Below, piece by piece: positions 1-7,414 of a stretch of 64,000 nucleotides of DNA; the stretch's first letter is position 1; every line of letters starts with the position of its first letter. The notes beneath the pieces were generated by a model. The model did no database searches. It saw nothing but the letters and a program-made list of their open reading frames with translations, and was not told the DNA's origin. The position numbers and the translations under genes were made by a program. This DNA comes from Betaproteobacteria bacterium (GTDB lineage Bacteria > Pseudomonadota > Gammaproteobacteria > Burkholderiales > Usitatibacteraceae). The stretch is from positions 248,001-312,000 of the forward strand of contig JADKJR010000006.1 in assembly GCA_016720925.1 (NCBI GenBank), given 5' to 3'.

Positions 1-992
1 CTGGAATCGCTCGATTCTATTTCGGTTGAATGAAACTTGATTTCCTCCGCGACCAGAACGCCATTGACGACGAATCCTTCAACGGTGACTCGCACGCCCG
101 GCTTCAGGTTGTTGGCGGTGCCGCCGGAATAACTTGCCGCGCCTGCATCGATGGCGACACCGGCAACGGTGAAGTTTCTTGACGAACGGAAGTCAGCGAT
201 AAACCCCTCAATGTCATTGCCCGCGTCCTCGTGGATTTCGATCTCTGGTGTGACTGAAACTTCCGTCGCCAGAACTGACGCTGACTTGGCGTCGAATATC
301 CCTTTCACCGCGACGAAGTCGCCATTTTCGACGCGAGCTGTTTTGGAAATCACGTCAAGAACGCCGATGCGGAAGCGATCATCGCGGGTGTTGCGCACAA
401 CCCCCCGAATCTCGGAGAGCGCCGACATGGGCGGCGCGATGGCTTCAATAAGCGTTGCCGCAAACAGGTTACGTGCAGGGTCGTTCAAGCCATGTATGGC
501 GACCCAATCGCCCGCCGCGATTTGTGAAAGGTTCGCGATTCCACCAAGTCGCGTCGACAAGTCGGCAGCCACGCGTTGCGAAAGCACCTGCATTTCGCCA
601 TTCGCGGAATTGATACTTTGCACTTGCCCAAGGATGGCGCGGTTCGTGCGCACGATAGCGGCGGTACCGGTGCCAAGCGTGTAATTGAAATCACCTTCGA
701 TTTCGACCACCATTCCGAGTTTCAGAGCCGCACGTGACTGATTGGGCACGCCATCGACGATGATGTTGGCTTGCGACTCGTCGTAGTGCACACCATGCAC
801 GACGATACTGCCAAAGTCTTCGATTTCGCCGAAGGCATAGTGCTGGCCGGTCCCGCCTGTCCGCACCGCAGCGCCCAATGCGCCGGCGACGAACAGGGTG
901 GCCACGGATAGCAACGCGGTAAGCCAAATTACCAAGCGTTCCCGCGTGCGGCAGGCGTGTTGCGATGTGTTGAAATTATTTGTGTTTTGCAT
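1..992 (-). CDS. DUF5666-type secreted/anchored protein (3' end outside window)
   Basis: Open reading frame from an ATG at 992 running off the left edge without a stop; about 330 residues are visible. After a short polar start there is one hydrophobic segment (about residues 22-43), consistent with a signal anchor or uncleaved signal peptide. The rest is a series of similar beta-rich modules of the DUF5666 kind: short 'G-x-V' turns with phrases such as VHGVHYDESQA, GMVVEIEGDF and VKGIFDAKSA. Function is unknown for this family; small OB-like barrels exposed in the periplasm or on the surface are plausible. It lies 17 bases after the DUF6502 gene and is the last visible member of a leftward run that begins at the multihaem cytochromes. 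The family call is from recalled sequence character, not a search. Confidence 0.7.
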   Translation of the reverse strand, partial: MQNTNNFNTSQHACRTRERLVIWLTALLSVATLFVAGALGAAVRTGGTGQHYAFGEIEDFGSIVVHGVHYDESQANIIVDGVPNQSRAALKLGMVVEIEGDFNYTLGTGTAAIVRTNRAILGQVQSINSANGEMQVLSQRVAADLSTRLGGIANLSQIAAGDWVAIHGLNDPARNLFAATLIEAIAPPMSALSEIRGVVRNTRDDRFRIGVLDVISKTARVENGDFVAVKGIFDAKSASVLATEVSVTPEIEIHEDAGNDIEGFIADFRSSRNFTVAGVAIDAGAASYSGGTANNLKPGVRVTVEGFVVNGVLVAEEIKFHSTEIESSDS

Positions 993-1009
993 GGCGAATT
1001 CCTTGAAAG

Positions 1010-1906
1010 CTAACTACGGATTGCTCCCGTACGTTTGGCGGCACGTTTTCCGGTAGTGGGCGATCCATCCAGCGTAGGAACAGATTCTTTGTAGAAATAC
1101 GCACCGAAGTTGATACGCGCGTCGTGTTTTTCGTCGATCTTGTCGCGTCCTTCCAGTTCAATGGCGCGCTCCATGAGCTGTTGCATGACCTGCTTCCACA
1201 AACTGCGGGCGGTGCGTTCAAGCTCCTCCGCGGAAGCGGCGGAAAGGGCGGTCGCGGAAATGCTCTGCTCAAGCATTTGCGTTTCCGCTGCGCTCAAATT
1301 GTGGACCACCGCCGCGAGATGGTCATGACCGTTTTCAGCAAGATATTGCACTTGATCGTCAAATGCTTTTTGGGGGACGAATGCATCGACAACCAAATGC
1401 ACCATTTCGTTTTCGACATGAACGATGCCCATTCTTACCATTTCGGCCAAAACGACTGATGGCCTCAATTCGGCGTCAACGGACTTGACCAATGTGGAAA
1501 AGGTCTCAACCGCTTTGCCTTTGCGGATGCTGAGTGCCCTTGGCTCGCGCCGCGCAGACTGAAAGCGCTTGTCGGTGAGCCAGCGCGTAACGACATCCGC
1601 ACCCATCGAAAGCGTTGGCGAGAGAATAAAGGCATCGTATCCCTCTTCGCGAAAACGCTTCACCTCCTTGCGATGCAAACCGGTCATCATGGAGATCTGC
1701 AAATCGGTTGCGGTCCCGCCAATGGCTTTGATTTCCTTCTCTGATTCCTCGGTATATACGGACTTGATGAGCTGGTGAAATGTTTGCAATACGATGCCGT
1801 GACGCATCATCAATCGAACGATCGGCCGCATGATGTGGCGGATCGAACGGATCAGCGCCGCACTGGAGGTTGCTGCAGAAGCGTTGGTTTGTCGTCGAGC
1901 GGCCAT
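1010..1906 (-). CDS. DUF6502 family protein
   Basis: 298 residues if started at the ATG at 1906 (MAARRQTNAS); an upstream in-frame start at 2002 would overlap the preceding gene by nearly 90 bases and is less likely. The N-terminal part (RPIVRLMMRHGI...FHQLIKSVY) and the following helix-turn-helix-like stretch (ATDLQISMMTGLHRKEVKRF, about residues 65-85) match what I recall of DUF6502 proteins. The rest is mostly helical with no signal peptide, so it is probably cytoplasmic. A DNA-binding or regulatory role is suggested only by the helix-turn-helix-like segment. It begins 7 bases after the small CcmI-like gene and ends 17 bases before the DUF5666 gene, so it is probably in the same transcript. 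Confidence 0.7.
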   Translation of the reverse strand: MAARRQTNASAATSSAALIRSIRHIMRPIVRLMMRHGIVLQTFHQLIKSVYTEESEKEIKAIGGTATDLQISMMTGLHRKEVKRFREEGYDAFILSPTLSMGADVVTRWLTDKRFQSARREPRALSIRKGKAVETFSTLVKSVDAELRPSVVLAEMVRMGIVHVENEMVHLVVDAFVPQKAFDDQVQYLAENGHDHLAAVVHNLSAAETQMLEQSISATALSAASAEELERTARSLWKQVMQQLMERAIELEGRDKIDEKHDARINFGAYFYKESVPTLDGSPTTGKRAAKRTGAIRS

Positions 1907-1913
1907 GAATAGC

Positions 1914-2294
1914 CTATTGGACCTTGTTGATGAGCACGGAAACTTCGCCCGCGCCGATTGCAATAGCCGCGCTGACTCCCTCGAAATCTCCAGCCTGGGC
2001 ACGCGCGTCGCCGGTCCGGGATGCGCGCGCTACGATAGCGACCCGGCTGAGCGATGATAACTTGAATTCCGGCGACGTTGTATCCGCGTCGCTCAAATCA
2101 AAGCAGGTCGGCGGATTCGCGATGCAGTCGCGTTTCGCCAGTTCATGCACGTGAACAAAATGGGCAGGCCCAAACTTCTGTAGCTTCTCCCAAGCGCTAA
2201 CTGCGGCGGCAGAGTTCGCGGCCCATCGTCGATCATTCGCGAGAAATTCCGCCTCGGCATATTTGATCTGCATGTCGCCATCATAGGGGTGCAT
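1914..2294 (-). CDS. small CcmI C-terminal-like protein
   Basis: About 126 residues from the ATG at 2294; a GTG at 2309 and an ATG at 2273 are alternatives. The last 70 residues align by eye with the C-terminal domain of the CcmI-like protein encoded at 6224-7333: both carry LSxLSxVxxVAR, then a stretch ending in GDxEGVSA, then a short beta-rich tail. The N-terminal half has no TPR array, signal peptide or membrane segment, and contains two cysteines spaced by six residues (CIANPPTC). It looks like a free-standing or truncated copy of the CcmI C-terminal beta domain. In CcmI that region belongs to apocytochrome c handling, so a role in cytochrome maturation is possible but unproven. It sits 36 bases after the TonB-like gene and 7 bases before DUF6502. 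Confidence 0.6.
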   Translation of the reverse strand: MHPYDGDMQIKYAEAEFLANDRRWAANSAAAVSAWEKLQKFGPAHFVHVHELAKRDCIANPPTCFDLSDADTTSPEFKLSSLSRVAIVARASRTGDARAQAGDFEGVSAAIAIGAGEVSVLINKVQ

Positions 2295-2330
2295 AAGCGG
2301 CAGTCTCACGCTTTTGCCCCGGCAAAAATT

Positions 2331-4301
2331 CTAGCGTCCGCCATAGAGGAGACGAACGGCGACATCAAAGCTCCACACGCGGCGAATCTCGATGATGTCG
2401 TAGTCCACTCCCACATCCGACGGAAACGGAGAAAATGGCGATAGCATGTAAACGACTTGCCTGACGGCATCGTCGATTGCGACCACGCCGCTGGAACGAT
2501 TGATTACGACGCTCTCGACACTGCCATCCCGACGAAGCGCCACAGTGACCACGGGATTTTCATAAGGGCCGCTCTTTGCGGCTTGCAGCACGTCAAGCGG
2601 GGCGTTTTGTTCGACTTTCTGCCGCCAGCCCTCGGCAAGCATTCTCAGGCGCAAATCCTGGTCCGGACCCGGGCGCCCCAAAAGCGTTCGACGCCTTGAG
2701 CTTTCCGATCGTCCTTCCGGTGGTTTTTCGGCAAGTTTAATGGGCGCGGACTGCTCGACTTTTGCTGAAGTAGCCGCCGGCGCAGTACGCTGTTGTGAGG
2801 CGGCAACACTATCGGATTTTGCGGCCTGTCCTGCGGCCTCCCGGCGCAATGCTTCCTGTCCCTGACGCATGGTGTCACGTTGAGCAGCCTCCTGTGCGCT
2901 TGCTGCTTGTGCGGAAGCTTCCTGTCGCAAGGCTTCTTGCCGCATGGCCTCTCGCTGAGCGGCTTCCTGCGCGGCTGCTGCTTGTGCAGCCGCTTCCTGT
3001 CGCAATCCCTCCTGGCGCATAGCCTCGCGCTGCGCTGCTTCCTGTGCGGCTGCTGCCTGGGCGGCAGCTTCCTGTCGCAATGCGTCCTGACGTGCCGCTT
3101 CACGCTGAGCCGCCTCCTGAGTAGCCGCAGCCTGGGCGGCTGCCTCCTGTCGCATTGTTTCCTGTCGCAGAGCTTCAAGACGCGCGGCCTCACGCTGTGC
3201 CGCTTCTTCCGTGGCGGCTGCTTGCGCCGCGGCCTCTTGGCGCGCGGCCTCCTGACGCAATGCTTCACGCCTGGCCGCTTCCTGCGTAGCTGCTGCTTGT
3301 ATAGCCGCTGCTTGCACGGCAGCCTCCTGGCGCATGGCATCCTGCCGCAGCGCCTCCTGACGTAAGGCCTCACGCCGAGCCGCTTCTTGCGCGGCTGCCG
3401 CCTGCGCCGCAGTCGCTTGACGCATGGCTTCCTGCCGCAAGACCTCACGTTGAACGGCTTCCTGTGAGGCCACTGCCTGCGCAGCCGCTTCCAGGCGCAG
3501 GGTTTCTTGCCGCAATGCCTCCTGCTGCAAAACCTCGATCCGTGCCGCTTCCAGCGCTGCCGCTTGTGCGGCGGCCTCCTCGCGGCGTATTGTTTCTTGT
3601 CGCACGGTTTCTTGACGCAATTCCTCTGCCTTGCTTGCTGATTCCGGCGTGGGCGCGCTCGCCGTTACCTTCGCGACAAACGCGGGCTCCGGTGCAATCC
3701 GCTTCGTGGGCGGGGGAGGCTTGACAGATTCCTTGGCCTGCGCCGGCTTGACTTGACGCGGAGCACTCTTCGCCTGCTTCCGCGAAACCTCGGGAGGTGA
3801 GTCGGTTTTGGATTGCGTCTGGCGTTCCGTGTCAGAAGGTTTTGATACGGAGCCAGGTGTCATGACCTGACGGGGCGAATTCTGTACGGGCCGGGTGACC
3901 TTCTCTCGAGGGGATGACGACGACGGTTTTGCGTTTGTTTGCGTGGCGATGCTCGATCGGGCCGCAATTGTCACCCTTAACGAAGCATCACCGGTGCGAC
4001 GTTCGGCCTTTGAAAAAAGGCTACCCGGCATGCCCAAGCTGGGCAAATCAAATTTGACGCTCAGGATCATCAGGTGAATCAGGCACGAAATAATCAGTGC
4101 GTGCTCAAAACGCAAACGAGTATAAATGCGACGGAAATACCAGCGTCGCCGGCGTGGACGCGCTTTGACCGGCAATCTCGCCGCCGACCAGTCTGATTTC
4201 GCGCGCGAATTCACCGGCGGAGGCGCGCGCCTGCTATCGCCCGGCTGTGCCAATTTTCCACGCCCCGCGGAGCGCTCCCAACGTGAAATAACCAGGCCCA
4301 T
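2331..4301 (-). CDS. TolA/TonB-like energy-transducing protein with long repeat helix
   Basis: 656 residues. Order of parts: basic N-terminus (RPRRRRW near 48-54), one membrane segment (about 66-85), Pro/Ser/Lys-rich linker to about 220, an Ala/Gln/Glu/Arg-rich helical region (about 225-495) with a 25-residue repeat of the form EAAQREAxRQExLRQEAAAQ plus five more residues, and a C-terminal TonB-like domain (about 552-656, ENPVVTVALRRDGSVESVV). This is the architecture of TolA, which the window also encodes separately at 62669. Proteins of this type couple the inner-membrane proton gradient to outer-membrane or periplasm-spanning work. No ExbB/ExbD partner is adjacent. Context beside the outer-membrane barrel and giant cytochrome suggests a dedicated envelope role (inference). 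Exact homology to TonB rather than TolA is not resolved by eye. Confidence 0.75.
   Translation of the reverse strand: MGLVISRWERSAGRGKLAQPGDSRRAPPPVNSRAKSDWSAARLPVKARPRRRRWYFRRIYTRLRFEHALIISCLIHLMILSVKFDLPSLGMPGSLFSKAERRTGDASLRVTIAARSSIATQTNAKPSSSSPREKVTRPVQNSPRQVMTPGSVSKPSDTERQTQSKTDSPPEVSRKQAKSAPRQVKPAQAKESVKPPPPTKRIAPEPAFVAKVTASAPTPESASKAEELRQETVRQETIRREEAAAQAAALEAARIEVLQQEALRQETLRLEAAAQAVASQEAVQREVLRQEAMRQATAAQAAAAQEAARREALRQEALRQDAMRQEAAVQAAAIQAAATQEAARREALRQEAARQEAAAQAAATEEAAQREAARLEALRQETMRQEAAAQAAATQEAAQREAARQDALRQEAAAQAAAAQEAAQREAMRQEGLRQEAAAQAAAAQEAAQREAMRQEALRQEASAQAASAQEAAQRDTMRQGQEALRREAAGQAAKSDSVAASQQRTAPAATSAKVEQSAPIKLAEKPPEGRSESSRRRTLLGRPGPDQDLRLRMLAEGWRQKVEQNAPLDVLQAAKSGPYENPVVTVALRRDGSVESVVINRSSGVVAIDDAVRQVVYMLSPFSPFPSDVGVDYDIIEIRRVWSFDVAVRLLYGGR
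2817..3629 (-). repeat. coding tandem repeat, 75-bp (25-residue) period
   Basis: The helical part of the TolA/TonB-like protein is encoded by imperfect 75-bp units, clearest between about residues 391 and 475, where units begin EAAQREAM or EAAQREAA. Upstream units are more degenerate. The repeat is in frame throughout, so unit gain or loss would change helix length without breaking the protein. Confidence 0.8.
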
Positions 4302-4369
4302 CGAACCGCAGGGAACTGCGGATCAACGTCAAGCTATTCAAATCCGAAAGGGGGCGGCGATATCTGGGT

Positions 4370-5749
4370 CTAGAAAGCATTCCAGGGACCGTTGGGTGAA
4401 AGTGCCTGCCCCCAGATCGACGTGTAGACACTACGCCCATAAAAGAATGAAAGCCCCCACACAAAGGTCTGGGGCGCTTGATTGATGGAACCTCCCAGAT
4501 TGCCGAAGGCGGTGCTGGAGCCACTGAAAAGCACATCCGCATTGGCGATTGAAAAATCGACGGGTGCGGTGCGCCCGAGTGAATCGGTCAGGATCGCGTT
4601 TCGCGTGACTGGCGCGGTGCCTGGAGGGCAATACCAGCCGGCAGACGTGGTTGATCCTGAGGAACTCTTGCAGCTTTGCGGAATACTGGCGTCATTGAAG
4701 AAAAATGCATTTGATCCGCTGTCGATGTAGCTTTCTGAAAAGCTTGTTGAGCCCAGATTTGTCGTGAAATAGAGATAGCTGGGACTGGACGGGTTGACGT
4801 CAACCATCAGCATTTTCGCGCTGGGTGAAATCTGATTGTTGGTGCGTGTGCCAATGCCGAATACCAACCGTCCCTTTGCGACACCGGCCCCCAAGGCCGG
4901 CAGTGCGGGCAAGCTGAGAATCGTACCGTTGTTGTCTGGCTGAGGGTTGCGATCGTCCGGGACGAAATGTATGACAGGATTCTGCGTTTGTTGGGCAATT
5001 GGGATGCCCGCCGGCTTGCAATTTGCCGTGACTGCGTCAGGGCAAACGTAGTACTGGACATGGAATCCGGCGTAATTTGCCGGTGACAGGCAACTCAGCC
5101 CGCAATCATAGGGGATCATGCCGATGCCAAGTATTCCATTTGCCTGTAGCGACGCCGCTGAGCTGAACACGCTCCCGCCGGAGGCCGTGACGCAGTCTGA
5201 CGGCACGGTGAGAGTTGTGCCTGCGGTGTCATCGATCACCTGAATGGGAATTGCGGTGGCCGTTTCCCCCGAAATATGGACATCGGCTTTGGCCAGCGGA
5301 CCCCAAACCCCACCGAGAACAAACGCGTAACACTCCACCGCAGTACCCGCGGGCGTATTGTTTTGCGGATCCGCGGCCAGCGCGATGGGCGGCAATGACA
5401 GGCTGGAAACTTTGCTTTTCAACACGCGCAAACCATAGGAACCCGTGTCGAGAAAAACATGGTCTATGATGGTACATGTGCTTGAGTTCGGCGCGCAGAT
5501 GGTGACGGTAACGAACGGAACGTTTGCAACACCCAGCGAAAAACCGGCCGGGCCTGAATCCACAATCACCTCGGTCGTGTTTGGACCCGTTGGAGTGTCT
5601 AAAGTGACCGTTGTCCCCGCCGTACCCGTCCCCAGTCCGCCACCGGACAAGGTTGTGACCGATGAGTTGCCACCTCCGCAGCCAGCGCAGGTCGCCAAGA
5701 CCAGTAACGCTGCCGTAAAGAGATCAAGCCTAGCGGAGCAATTCTGCAT
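4370..5749 (-). CDS. DUF3443 family lipoprotein
   Basis: 459 residues from the ATG at 5749 (MQNCSARLDL); a start at 5794 exists but would overlap the DUF2844 gene further. A hydrophobic N-terminus ends in LATCAGC, a good lipobox, so the product is probably a lipoprotein. The body has the DUF3443 pattern: VPFVTVTICAP, then TIIDHVFLDTGSYGLRV, later ILGIGMIPYDCG and a second ESYIDSGSNAFFF. The two D-T/S-G segments resemble retroviral-type aspartic protease half-motifs, but activity has not been shown to my knowledge. It overlaps the end of the DUF2844 gene by 20 bases, the usual pairing for these two families in Burkholderiales-type genomes. The product is followed by 68 non-coding bases before the TonB-like gene. 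Confidence 0.85.
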   Translation of the reverse strand: MQNCSARLDLFTAALLVLATCAGCGGGNSSVTTLSGGGLGTGTAGTTVTLDTPTGPNTTEVIVDSGPAGFSLGVANVPFVTVTICAPNSSTCTIIDHVFLDTGSYGLRVLKSKVSSLSLPPIALAADPQNNTPAGTAVECYAFVLGGVWGPLAKADVHISGETATAIPIQVIDDTAGTTLTVPSDCVTASGGSVFSSAASLQANGILGIGMIPYDCGLSCLSPANYAGFHVQYYVCPDAVTANCKPAGIPIAQQTQNPVIHFVPDDRNPQPDNNGTILSLPALPALGAGVAKGRLVFGIGTRTNNQISPSAKMLMVDVNPSSPSYLYFTTNLGSTSFSESYIDSGSNAFFFNDASIPQSCKSSSGSTTSAGWYCPPGTAPVTRNAILTDSLGRTAPVDFSIANADVLFSGSSTAFGNLGGSINQAPQTFVWGLSFFYGRSVYTSIWGQALSPNGPWNAF

Positions 5750-6227
5750 CGATACCTTCTGGAACCAGCGTCGGGACATAGGCCAATCCGGCAAATGCGT
5801 TCATGCGACCGCCTTGATGAACAACAAGGTTTGGCTGACGAATGGATTGCTGTCTCTTGATTCCGGCAACCCCGGCCGCCGCTCCAACCGTTGCGCCCTG
5901 CAAGGCGAACCGCGGGCCGAGTAACGCCTCAAGGTCCGGCTTCAGGCGAGTCCGCCAGGAAACGGCAAATACTACTCCCGCGGAATTGACATACTGCTTG
6001 ATTCCCGATCCGTCACTCATTCTGATTTCATGCGTAGTCATCAGTCCGTTCGCGCTGGCACTCTCGCTACGTGCACCCTTGTAGCGAATCTGATCTGCGT
6101 GAATCGTATTGGCGGCCGCTCCCAAGACAGCGTGCGCGGTGTGTGAATAAAACAGGACGCAGCATGCGCCGGCAAACACCCAGGAGCAACGCATTGATCT
6201 GCCAGCCGACATGATGGACCACTTCAT
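5730..6227 (-). CDS. DUF2844 domain protein
   Basis: 165 residues with a signal peptide ending near HTAHA (about residue 33). The DUF2844 signature is present: a short N-terminal stretch after cleavage (VLGAAANT), then THEIRMSDGSGIKQYVNSAG and VVFAVSWRTRLKPDLEALLG. The first codon overlaps the stop of the upstream CcmI-like gene (ATGA), implying translational coupling. The family has no assigned biochemical role. Its steady partner DUF3443 follows immediately, so the two probably act together in the periplasm or at the outer membrane. Confidence 0.85.
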   Translation of the reverse strand: MKWSIMSAGRSMRCSWVFAGACCVLFYSHTAHAVLGAAANTIHADQIRYKGARSESASANGLMTTHEIRMSDGSGIKQYVNSAGVVFAVSWRTRLKPDLEALLGPRFALQGATVGAAAGVAGIKRQQSIRQPNLVVHQGGRMNAFAGLAYVPTLVPEGIDAELLR

Positions 6228-7333
6228 TTCAGAACCTCGGTAATCTCCAGTTTCAGGTTACTGGTGCCGACGGGAACCGGCGCCGATACACCTTCGAGAT
6301 CTCCTGGCGCCGGCGTGACATCTCCCTTCAACGATATACGCGCAACAACGATAACCTTGGACAGTTTCGAAAGGCCCATATTTGGAACCATGGCCGTGGA
6401 ATCATCCAGCGTGAAGCTCATCGGCAGGTCACTGACCTTTTTTCGCAACAATGCAACCGGCATGCGCGAACCGTCTGCAGGGCGCGCAAACAGGAACAGA
6501 GTTGCCTGCGCAGGCGCCTTGGCGCGCAGATCCGCAGCCAGCCAAACGCGGCCTGACACTTGCGCCGCGGCGCCGCCGACGACATCCGTTTGGGCTTTTC
6601 CCTGGACGGGTGCTGCTGTTGCCGATGATGGATCGCCAGAGAGGGACTTCGCCTGCGCGATGCCGTCGTCAATTTGACGAAGAATTGCCGCATCTGTCGA
6701 CGCTGAACGAGCCTTTTCCAAATGCGAAATGGCTTTTGCATAGTCTTGCGCTTCGATGTATGCGATGCCTGTCAACAATAGTGCCTTTGCATTCTTCGCA
6801 TCAAGTGCCAGCGCACGTTTCAACAGCTCGAAGGGTTCCCCTTTGAATGAGCGTCCATTAACCACCGCGAGAACGTCCGCATAATCGGCAAGTACTTGTG
6901 CATCCTTGGGTAAAATTTGCGCGAGCCTGGTATAGGCTTTGGAGGATTCAGTGAACTTTCCAAGCATTTCGTACGAGTGCGCGAGCATCCCCCATGCCGA
7001 CGCATTCTTTGGTTCCTTTAGTGTTTGGCTGGTAGCCTGCTCGACCATGCGCTCCAGTTGCTCGTCTGAAAGGACTTTCAGAGTCGTTGCCGGGCCAGCC
7101 ACTTTGGACGATGCGGAGTCTTCGCCGGCTTTGGATGCAACGGAAATCGGCGATCCGGATTTCTCGACAAGAAACAGGTACGCAACCGCGACCAAGGCGA
7201 CAAACAGCACCGCCAATGCGAGCCAAGTCCTCTGCGAAGTCTTTTTCGACCGGCCGAACTCACTCGCCGGGGTTGATGCGTTCTCTATGACGCCACCTGT
7301 GTCCAGGTGACTGTTCTCGGGTTGCGAATTCAA
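6224..7333 (-). CDS. CcmI-like cytochrome c biogenesis TPR protein
   Basis: 369 residues from a TTG start at 7333 preceded by a well-placed AAGGA. One membrane segment near residues 36-55 puts the remainder in the periplasm. TPR helices run from about 100 to 230 (ASAWGMLAHSYEMLGKF, AKALLLTGIAYIEAQDYAKA). The C-terminus (about 255-369) is a CcmI/NrfG-type beta domain: VSGRVWLAADLRAKAP, RMPVALLRKKVSDLP, FTLDDSTAM, GDLEGVSAPVPVG. CcmI binds apocytochrome c and presents it to the haem lyase complex. The usual N-terminal CcmI part with two membrane helices is shortened to one. Its place in a run with two multihaem cytochromes suggests a dedicated chaperone for them; the rest of the ccm operon is not in the window. 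Confidence 0.8.
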   Translation of the reverse strand: MNSQPENSHLDTGGVIENASTPASEFGRSKKTSQRTWLALAVLFVALVAVAYLFLVEKSGSPISVASKAGEDSASSKVAGPATTLKVLSDEQLERMVEQATSQTLKEPKNASAWGMLAHSYEMLGKFTESSKAYTRLAQILPKDAQVLADYADVLAVVNGRSFKGEPFELLKRALALDAKNAKALLLTGIAYIEAQDYAKAISHLEKARSASTDAAILRQIDDGIAQAKSLSGDPSSATAAPVQGKAQTDVVGGAAAQVSGRVWLAADLRAKAPAQATLFLFARPADGSRMPVALLRKKVSDLPMSFTLDDSTAMVPNMGLSKLSKVIVVARISLKGDVTPAPGDLEGVSAPVPVGTSNLKLEITEVLK

Positions 7334-7414
7334 TCTTCATTCCTTGCGATCTGGGTTGGGTGGCGCAACGATGCGGAAAACCTTGCTGGACCAGATGGCC
7401 AATGGTGCGAATAC

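Noticed and set aside
2645..3448. 267-residue Arg/Pro-rich open frame in the TonB-like repeat
   Set aside because: Alternate frame of the 75-bp repeat; the main frame gives a membrane helix, a repeat helix and a TonB-like domain.
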